Under the pieces are notes generated by a model. That model made no database searches. It was not told the origin of the DNA and saw only the letters and a program-made list of their open reading frames with translations. A stretch of 64,000 nucleotides of DNA, from contig CAWJES010000004.1 in NCBI GenBank assembly GCA_963841965.1, positions 314,408-378,407 of the forward strand, given 5' to 3'. This document shows positions 58,880 to 64,000 of the stretch, one piece after another. Source of the DNA: Palsa-459 sp963841965. Its GTDB lineage: Bacteria; Actinomycetota; Acidimicrobiia; Acidimicrobiales; RAAP-2. The translations under genes and the position numbers were made by a program. Each line of letters begins with the position of its first letter. The first letter of the stretch is position 1.

Positions 58880-59637
58880 GCGGCCTCCTCGAAGATGGTC
58901 TCGAGGAATCGGATGGTCTCCGCCTCGATCACGTCGGCGTCGAAGTCGAGTGTCGCGACGTGATAGCTGCGCTCCAGCCAGAAGTGCTCGACGGTGCCTG
59001 TCACCCGATCGGCGAGCAGCTCGGAGTTGTCAGTGGTCACGACGTGGTCCTGGCGGCTCGTGAGCACAAGCACCGGGCAGCTGATGGTCGGGAGGTTCGC
59101 GGCGACATCCTCGAGCCCACCCATCAGGCTCGCTGCGGCGGCGAGCGGTGTGCCTGAGTAGCTCAGCTCGTTCGCCCCGTCCTTCGCGATGTCGTTCCCG
59201 ATGCCGTCGACGACCTCGAGACCGGCGTCGAGGAGCTGGATGCCGGCCTCCAGCAGCTCCGCTGCGATCGGCTGGACCAGCGGGTTCACGACGGCGATGC
59301 CCGTGATCTCGGGATGACGCTCGGCCAGCCAGGCCGTGAGCCCTCCACCCATCGAGAGGCCGACGACGGCGACACGGTTGCACCGTGCGGCGAGATCCTC
59401 GAACGCGGCTTCCGCGGCACTCGACCAGTCCTCCCACCGCATCGGGATCAAGTCCGTGATCGCGGTCCCGTGGCCGGGAAGGAGCGGCAGCTCGACGGTG
59501 TACCCGCGGTTCGCGAGCTGCTCGGCGATGGGCCGCATGGAGTGGGGGCTCCCGGTGAAGCCGTGCAGGACGAGGACGCCGTCGGGCCCCCCTGATGCGG
59601 AGAACGGTTCGCAACCTGGCTGCACGGGAGCGGTCAT
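58876..59637 (-). CDS. Alpha/beta hydrolase, carboxylesterase/monoacylglycerol lipase-like
   Basis: This 253-residue serine hydrolase has the oxyanion motif VLHGFTGSPHSM (~24-35), LLPGHGTAITDL, the nucleophile GLSMGGGLTAWLA, the acid in TSRQDHVV and the histidine in ERSYHVATLD. It closely resembles bacterial carboxylesterases of the Est30 type, which hydrolyse short and medium acyl esters. It opens the gatCAB operon by overlap, probably a chance arrangement. TAGGCT lies eight bases upstream on its strand. Confidence 0.88.
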   Translation of the reverse strand: MTAPVQPGCEPFSASGGPDGVLVLHGFTGSPHSMRPIAEQLANRGYTVELPLLPGHGTAITDLIPMRWEDWSSAAEAAFEDLAARCNRVAVVGLSMGGGLTAWLAERHPEITGIAVVNPLVQPIAAELLEAGIQLLDAGLEVVDGIGNDIAKDGANELSYSGTPLAAAASLMGGLEDVAANLPTISCPVLVLTSRQDHVVTTDNSELLADRVTGTVEHFWLERSYHVATLDFDADVIEAETIRFLETIFEEAA

Positions 59638-59661
59638 GGTCGCCGAGCCTACCGGCGCCGG

Positions 59662-59667
59662 TATCCT
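59662..59667 (+). promoter_or_regulatory. -10 hexamer for the SCP2-domain gene
   Basis: TATCCT followed by GCGCCC and the GTG at 59674. The whole bidirectional promoter region to the divergent esterase is only 36 bp. Confidence 0.55.
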
Positions 59668-59673
59668 GCGCCC

Positions 59674-60099
59674 GTGGCCGACATCGAAGCACCGCGGACA
59701 TACGACTTCCTCAGCCCGGAGTGGATCGAGGCGGTGAAGGACATCCGCGACGAGTACGCGGCCGACGGGATGACCGCGCCCGTCGAGCTCTCGGTCAACC
59801 TCGTCGTCACGGACGTGCCCTTCTCCGAGCTGCCGCTGCGCGCCCATGTCGACACCTCGGGCGGCGGCCTCGTCATCGAGCAGGGACACCTTGATTCGCC
59901 GGACCTCAGCGTGACCGTCGACTGGATGACGGCCAAGGCCATGCTCGTCGACGGCAATCCCGGCGCCGCGATGGGTGCCTTCATGGAGGGCAAGATCCGC
60001 GTCGAAGGGGACGTCTCGAAGCTCGTGAGCTTCCAGGGCGGGAACCCCGATGGCCCTGCTCGCGAGGCCGCCGACAGGATCCGGGCGCTGACCTCGTAG
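59674..60099 (+). CDS. SCP2 sterol-binding-like lipid carrier protein
   Basis: This 141-residue protein has the SCP2 fold: DLSVTVDWMTAKAML, the DGNPGAAMGAFMEGKIRVEGDVSKLVSFQ core (~92-121) and a helical start FLSPEWIEAVKDIRDEYA. Bacterial SCP2-like proteins carry acyl-CoA or lipids. The function of this one is unknown. It starts with GTG and ends directly against the MFS stop. Confidence 0.82.
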   Translation: MADIEAPRTYDFLSPEWIEAVKDIRDEYAADGMTAPVELSVNLVVTDVPFSELPLRAHVDTSGGGLVIEQGHLDSPDLSVTVDWMTAKAMLVDGNPGAAMGAFMEGKIRVEGDVSKLVSFQGGNPDGPAREAADRIRALTS

Positions 60100-61728
60100 T
60101 CAGACCGAGAGGTCCGGCACTGCCTCGGCGCGTGCCCCGCGCGGCAGGCGATGCAGGAAGATCGCCCCGGCGACGGCAATTGCCGCGAACGCCGCACCGA
60201 TCGCGAACGGGATGTGGAACGTCGCGAGCAGCTCGGAGGCGGGTGACTGCCTCGTCAGGCCCCGACGGTGCATGAGCGCCTGCTGCACCGTGGCGAGCAC
60301 CTGGATGCCCGCAACCTCACCGACCTGCATGGCGAGGATCTGCGCTGCCGACATGACCCCGAAGTCGGACTCGGAGACCTCGTTGGCCATGGTTGACGAC
60401 GTCGCCGGCATCGCGATGCCCATGCCCAAGCCCGACAGCGCGAGGGCCACGACGAGGATCAGGAGCGAGGTGTCGGGTTGCAGCATCGCGAAGAGCAGCA
60501 GCGACCCGAACAGCAGGACCGTGCCGAAGACCGCGGTCGTGCGCTCCCCCACGCGGACGGCCGCGTAGCCGGCGATCGGCGAGCTGACGGCGAAGCACAG
60601 CGGTCGCGCGATCGAGACCAGGCCAACCTTGGACTCCGAGAAGCCGTAGCCGAGCTCCATGAGCAGGGGCGCGAGGAAGAATGCCCCGAAGTAGGCGAAG
60701 TTCCCCGCTGATCGGATCACGATGGGCATCACGAAGTTGCGCCGTCTGAAGTACTCGGCCGGGATGATCGGATTCGCCGATCGCCGGATTCTCACGACGA
60801 AGGTCACTGCGCCCGACACCGTGCCGAGCCAGCATGCCCAGACGGCGGTCGATGACCACCCGAGCGTCGACCCGAGCGACAGTCCGAGCATCAGCGCGGT
60901 GACAGACAGGGAAAGGGACCACGACCCCACCCAGTCCATCGTCCGGAACGAGTGGAGGGCCTCGGCATGCTCCTTGGGGTTCCGCTCGTCGGCGTGTCCG
61001 GGCAGCAGGATCACGACGACGACGAAGGCGATCGCCAGGAGCACGAGCTGGAACCAGAAGAGGGCCCTCCAGCCGAGGTACTGGATGATCGGGGAGCCCA
61101 GCGACACGCCGAGCACGGGGCCGCCAGCCCCGACGAGGGACCACCATCCCATCGCCTTGACCCGCTCGGAGGGTGCGAAGGAGCGCATGATGAGCGCCAT
61201 CGATGCCGTGCCAGTTGCTGCACCCTGGATGCCGTCGAGGGTGCGTGCCGCGATCAGGAATCCTGCGGTCGGCGCCAGAGCGGTCAGCGTCGCCGAGACC
61301 ATGGCCCCTGCGAGGCCGAACAGGTAGAGGCGCCGGTGGCCGAACACATCCCCGACCTTGCCGAACAAGGGGGCCGCCAGCCCGTAGGCGAGGAGCGGGC
61401 CGATCATCGTCCAGGTGAGAACGGTGATCGACGAGTGCAGCTCCGTGGCCACTCGCGGAAGCGCGACGATGAAGACCGTGAACGTGAAGTTGAGCGCGAG
61501 CAGTCCAGCCAGCAGCGCCCACAGGACGAACCACTGGCGCCGGCCGGAGGCCTCGGCGCGCTGCTGCACGCGGTACGTGACCAGGCGGAACCAGTTGAGG
61601 TCGCTGGATGCCTCCGAACCGCTCGTCCCGAAGATGGACGCAGCAGGGTCGGCTCTTGCGTCGAGCAGCTCGTCGGGGTCGTCGAGCCGAGCCCGGCCCG
61701 AACCCGGCCGCCCCTCGCCGAGCGTCAC
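60100..61728 (-). CDS. MFS transporter, drug/proton antiporter type
   Basis: This 542-residue protein has a hydrophilic N-terminus (~1-60), then 12-14 membrane helices from ALLAGLLALNFTFTVFIVALP onward. The MFS signatures are GKVGDVFGHRRLYLFG (loop 2-3), RTLDGIQGAATGTASM (helix 4-5 motif B) and GWRALFWFQLVLLAIA. The pattern is that of DHA2 (EmrB/QacA) efflux pumps, with the substrate unknown. The GTG overlaps the stop of the upstream SDR gene. Confidence 0.88.
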   Translation of the reverse strand: MTLGEGRPGSGRARLDDPDELLDARADPAASIFGTSGSEASSDLNWFRLVTYRVQQRAEASGRRQWFVLWALLAGLLALNFTFTVFIVALPRVATELHSSITVLTWTMIGPLLAYGLAAPLFGKVGDVFGHRRLYLFGLAGAMVSATLTALAPTAGFLIAARTLDGIQGAATGTASMALIMRSFAPSERVKAMGWWSLVGAGGPVLGVSLGSPIIQYLGWRALFWFQLVLLAIAFVVVVILLPGHADERNPKEHAEALHSFRTMDWVGSWSLSLSVTALMLGLSLGSTLGWSSTAVWACWLGTVSGAVTFVVRIRRSANPIIPAEYFRRRNFVMPIVIRSAGNFAYFGAFFLAPLLMELGYGFSESKVGLVSIARPLCFAVSSPIAGYAAVRVGERTTAVFGTVLLFGSLLLFAMLQPDTSLLILVVALALSGLGMGIAMPATSSTMANEVSESDFGVMSAAQILAMQVGEVAGIQVLATVQQALMHRRGLTRQSPASELLATFHIPFAIGAAFAAIAVAGAIFLHRLPRGARAEAVPDLSV

Positions 61729-62603
61729 GCGAGCAGCTTGGGCAGCCCCGCCCTGAGCTCCTCGATCGTGAAGCGGCCGCCCTTCTCGAGCGTCTCGGTC
61801 ATCGTCCAGTTGTGGACGAGCCGCACCTCGCCGCCCTGGACGAAGAACACCTGACCGGATGCCTCGCAGTCCTCCGTCGCAAGCCATCCGACGAGCGGTG
61901 AGATGTTCGCGGGATCCCACGCGTCGAACGAGGTCGCGTCCTCGGGCGGAGCGACGACCTCAGCGAGTGCCGGCGTGCTCTGGGTCATGCGCGTCCGCGC
62001 CGAGGGCGAGATCGCGTTCACTCGGACGCCATAGCGGCCGAGCTCGTCAGCGACGATCACGGTGAACGCGGCGACCCCCGCCTTCGCGGCGCCGTAGTTC
62101 GACTGCCCGACGTTTCCGAGCAACCCGGACGTCGACGAGGTGTTGATGATGCTCGCCTTCACCTCATGTCCCTCCTTCGCGCGCTGCCGCCAGTACGCAG
62201 CGGCGTGGTGCGAGGGGACGAAGTGGCCCTTCAGATGCACGCGGATGACGTCGTCCCAGTCCTCCTCCGTGAGGTTGACGAGCACGTTGTTGCGCTGGAT
62301 GCCCGCGTTGTTCACGAGGACGTGGAGATCCCCGTAGGACTCGACCGCCTGGCTGATGAGGCGGGCAGCACCCTCCCAGTCCGCGACGTCGTCGTGGTTG
62401 GCGACTGCCTCGCCGCCCATCGCGCGGATCTCCTCGACCACGAGCTCGGCGACCGACGCCGCATCGGCCTCGCCGTGGATCCCCCCGCCGAGGTCGTTGA
62501 CGACGACCTTGGCCCCCTCGGATGCGAACAGGAGGGCATGCTCACGGCCGATCCCGCGCCCGGCTCCGGTGATGATCGCCACGCGGCCTTCCAGTGCGCC
62601 CAT
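61725..62603 (-). CDS. Short-chain dehydrogenase/reductase
   Basis: This 292-residue NAD(P)-dependent oxidoreductase has the Rossmann motif TGAGRGIG, VNDLGGGIHGE, NNAG, the catalytic serine in NTSSTSGLLGN and the YxxxK motif in NYGAAKAGV. The VVNDLGGG and SFDAWDPANISPLVGWL features resemble the hydroxyacyl-CoA dehydrogenase domain of MFE-2, so a (3R)-hydroxyacyl-CoA role in beta-oxidation is plausible. GGAGGAG precedes the ATG. It is coupled to the MFS transporter. Confidence 0.88.
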   Translation of the reverse strand: MGALEGRVAIITGAGRGIGREHALLFASEGAKVVVNDLGGGIHGEADAASVAELVVEEIRAMGGEAVANHDDVADWEGAARLISQAVESYGDLHVLVNNAGIQRNNVLVNLTEEDWDDVIRVHLKGHFVPSHHAAAYWRQRAKEGHEVKASIINTSSTSGLLGNVGQSNYGAAKAGVAAFTVIVADELGRYGVRVNAISPSARTRMTQSTPALAEVVAPPEDATSFDAWDPANISPLVGWLATEDCEASGQVFFVQGGEVRLVHNWTMTETLEKGGRFTIEELRAGLPKLLA

Positions 62604-62672
62604 CTGCTCCTCCTCGTGCTGGCCCGCCAGCCTACCGACGGACCCATCGGCACAGCGGTGCCCGCCGAGCCT

Positions 62673-62980
62673 CTATGCGCGCGAGTAGAAGCGCGACCAG
62701 AAGTCGTGGTCGCGCGCGTGGGCGTGATAGTGGTCCGGAATGTTGCGCATGTGATCGTCGATGCGGTAGCCCTCGGGTCCGAACCGCGCGTCGGCGACCA
62801 CTCGCAGCCGCTGCAGCAGATGGTCGAGCTCCTCGGGCGGCGGCGAGATCCCATGGATCTTCCAGACGACCATCGGCACCGCGCAGATCTCGCAGTCGGC
62901 GACCCAGCAGCGATCGTCCTCGTGGTACCGCGTTGTCGTCCTCGCGGCCTCGCACAGCTCGCAGCGCGCCGTCGGGATTT
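62673..62980 (-). CDS. Actinobacterial CxxC/CxxC protein, N-terminus lost at junction
   Basis: The sequence from ARCELCEAARTTTRYHEDD through DRCWVADCEICAVPMVVW to IDDHMRNIPDHYHAHARDH is a conserved actinobacterial protein with two CxxC pairs that probably bind zinc. Function is unknown. Its first residues are missing or replaced: reading upstream the frame enters unrelated IleS sequence at about 62980-62990. I count only the native part. It lies 69 bp downstream of nothing on its strand; the SDR gene follows. Confidence 0.7.
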
Positions 62981-62990
62981 TGGGAAGCTT
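62970..62990. other. Probable chimeric junction between actinobacterial and proteobacterial DNA
   Basis: On the minus strand IleS homology runs through LLGAEASQ and stops where the native CELCEAA protein begins. A HindIII site, AAGCTT, lies at 62985-62990 in the transition. The exact join cannot be set to better than about 20 bases by eye. Confidence 0.7.
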
Positions 62991-64000
62991 CGGCCCCCAG
63001 AAGATCCGCCGGATCCAAGTTGAACCAGGCATCGATCCCGCCGTGCGCGACCATCTTGGCCACGAGCTCGATGAGCTCGAACGTCTTCGGATGCAGATCA
63101 CCCGTTACCTTGTCGGTAAACAGCGGAATCGGGACGCCCCGGATGTCCGCTGCCGCGACACGCACCAATCGGGCCGGCCGGCGATCATGCCGCTGATGCG
63201 CTGCTCGCCCCAGGCGGGCATCCAATCGACATGCGAGATCGCCTCGAGCGCAGCCTTGCGAAGGCCGGCCTGATCCATGCTGATGAACCACTGCGGTGTC
63301 GCGCGAAAGATCACCGGCCGTTCCGCGGTGCTAGCAATGCGGATAAGCGTGATAGTACGGCTCGCCCTTGAGCAGGCGGCCCCGCTCTCTCAAGACCTCG
63401 ATCACGTGCGCGTTGGCATCGAACACGCCCTCGCCGGCGAACAGCGGTGTCGAGGAAAGAAAGCGCCCGTCGCCTCCGACGGGATTCTCGACGTTGAGGC
63501 CGTAGCGGCGTCCGACGACGTAGTCCTCCAGGCCGTGGCCGGGCGCGGTGTGCACGGCGCCCGTGCCCGCATCGAGCGTGACGTGATCGCCCAAGATCAC
63601 CGGAACGCGTCGGTCGTAGAAAGGGTGCTGAAGCTCGAGCTTCTCGAGCACGGCGCCCTTGGTCTCGGCCAGCACCGTCCAGCCCGAAATGCCGAGGGTC
63701 TGCATCAACGGCTTGATGCGTTCGGTCGCGAGCACCAGCCGTTCGCGGCCGTTGCCCAGGTCGAATTCGACGAGCGCATAATCGAATTGCGGATGGACCG
63801 CCACCGCCTGGTTCGCGGGGAGCGTCCAGGGGGTGGTGGTCCAAATGGCGACGGAGGTGGGCACCCCCTCGTCGAGTTCGCTGCCTTCCGTGAACATACC
63901 GAAGCGCCGCGAGAGATCCATCCGGGTCGATCACCTCGAACCGCACGAAAATGCTCGGCGAGGTGATGTCCTCGTACTCGACCTCCGCTTCGGCCAGCGC
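62981..64000 (-). pseudogene. ileS: Isoleucyl-tRNA synthetase internal fragment, proteobacterial type, frameshifted
   Basis: Reading leftward from the window edge: ALAEAEVEYEDITSPSI, then IWTTTPWTLPANQAVA, ILGDHVTLDAGTGAVHTAPG (editing domain), IFRATPQWFISMDQAGLRKA and PDWCVSRQRT, then GVPIPLFTDKVTGDLHPKTF. These match roughly the middle third of an E. coli-type IleS. At least three frame breaks occur (near 63918, 63305-63345 and 63160), with a premature TAG near 63330. The fragment stops before the DTLDVWFDSG region. Many actinobacteria use a different, longer IleS, so this piece is probably from another organism. Confidence 0.85.

Noticed and set aside
1..64000. tRNA or rRNA genes
   Set aside because: No T-arm GGTTCGAATCC-like stretch with a matching acceptor stem was seen outside coding sequence, and no rRNA core sequence.
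1..64000. CRISPR array, insertion sequence or prophage
   Set aside because: No regularly spaced repeats, transposase, integrase or phage structural gene was seen.
62985..64000. Horizontal acquisition of ileS, for example a resistance copy
   Set aside because: The gene is cut at both ends, full of frame breaks and joined mid-gene to native sequence, so it could not encode a working enzyme.

Overview
The window is high-GC, gene-dense DNA that reads as an actinobacterium, most likely a deep-branching one of the Acidimicrobiia/Thermoleophilia kind. The lineage is inference. The evidence is the gene set: SufBCDSU iron-sulfur assembly with SufU, a LytR-CpsA-Psr protein, an ergothioneine operon, mycothiol-type DinB proteins, DUF6325/SHOCT and DUF6941 proteins, a mycobacterial-type SerC and GatCAB. 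The last kilobase (about 62980-64000) is different. It is a broken piece of a proteobacterial-type isoleucyl-tRNA synthetase joined to a truncated actinobacterial gene, so the contig is probably chimeric there.

Layout. 1-6.7 kb: lpd fragment, rnhA, Rrf2 regulator, small enzymes, a frameshifted HhH-GPD gene, thiE, an acyl-CoA dehydrogenase and an MBL hydrolase. 6.8-16.5 kb: a split Fe-S assembly locus with sufC1-sufS-sufU on + and sufD-Rieske-sufC2 plus sufB on -, containing two different SufC ATPases, an LCP protein and a dienoyl-CoA isomerase-like crotonase. 16.5-24 kb: oligopeptidase B, tryptophanase, rfbC, flavin reductase, epoxide hydrolase and mutY. 23.9-27.6 kb: three genes of the lower ethylmalonyl-CoA pathway. 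27.6-35.4 kb: envelope genes (NlpC/P60, lgt, a GT-C protein, lemA, htpX, small membrane proteins). 35.4-42 kb: alkylsulfatase, DUF6325-SHOCT, zwf and a flavin disulfide reductase. 42-44.5 kb: DUF427-egtB-egtD. 44.8-53 kb: acyl-CoA dehydrogenase, ilvE, greA, and an amino-acid block of serA, an aminotransferase and serC. 53-62.6 kb: membrane proteins, gatCAB, esterase, SCP2 protein, MFS transporter and SDR.

Two architectural traits recur. About a dozen genes carry a TANNNT hexamer exactly 6 nt before the start codon with no Shine-Dalgarno, the signature of leaderless transcription. Many convergent pairs abut or overlap at their stop codons with no terminator; a clear hairpin occurs in only two of the longer convergent gaps.

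Four native genes (HhH-GPD, serA, a GAP-family gene, gatA) each carry one single-base indel. serA and gatA are core metabolic genes with otherwise intact conserved sequence, so sequencing or assembly error is more likely than real decay.
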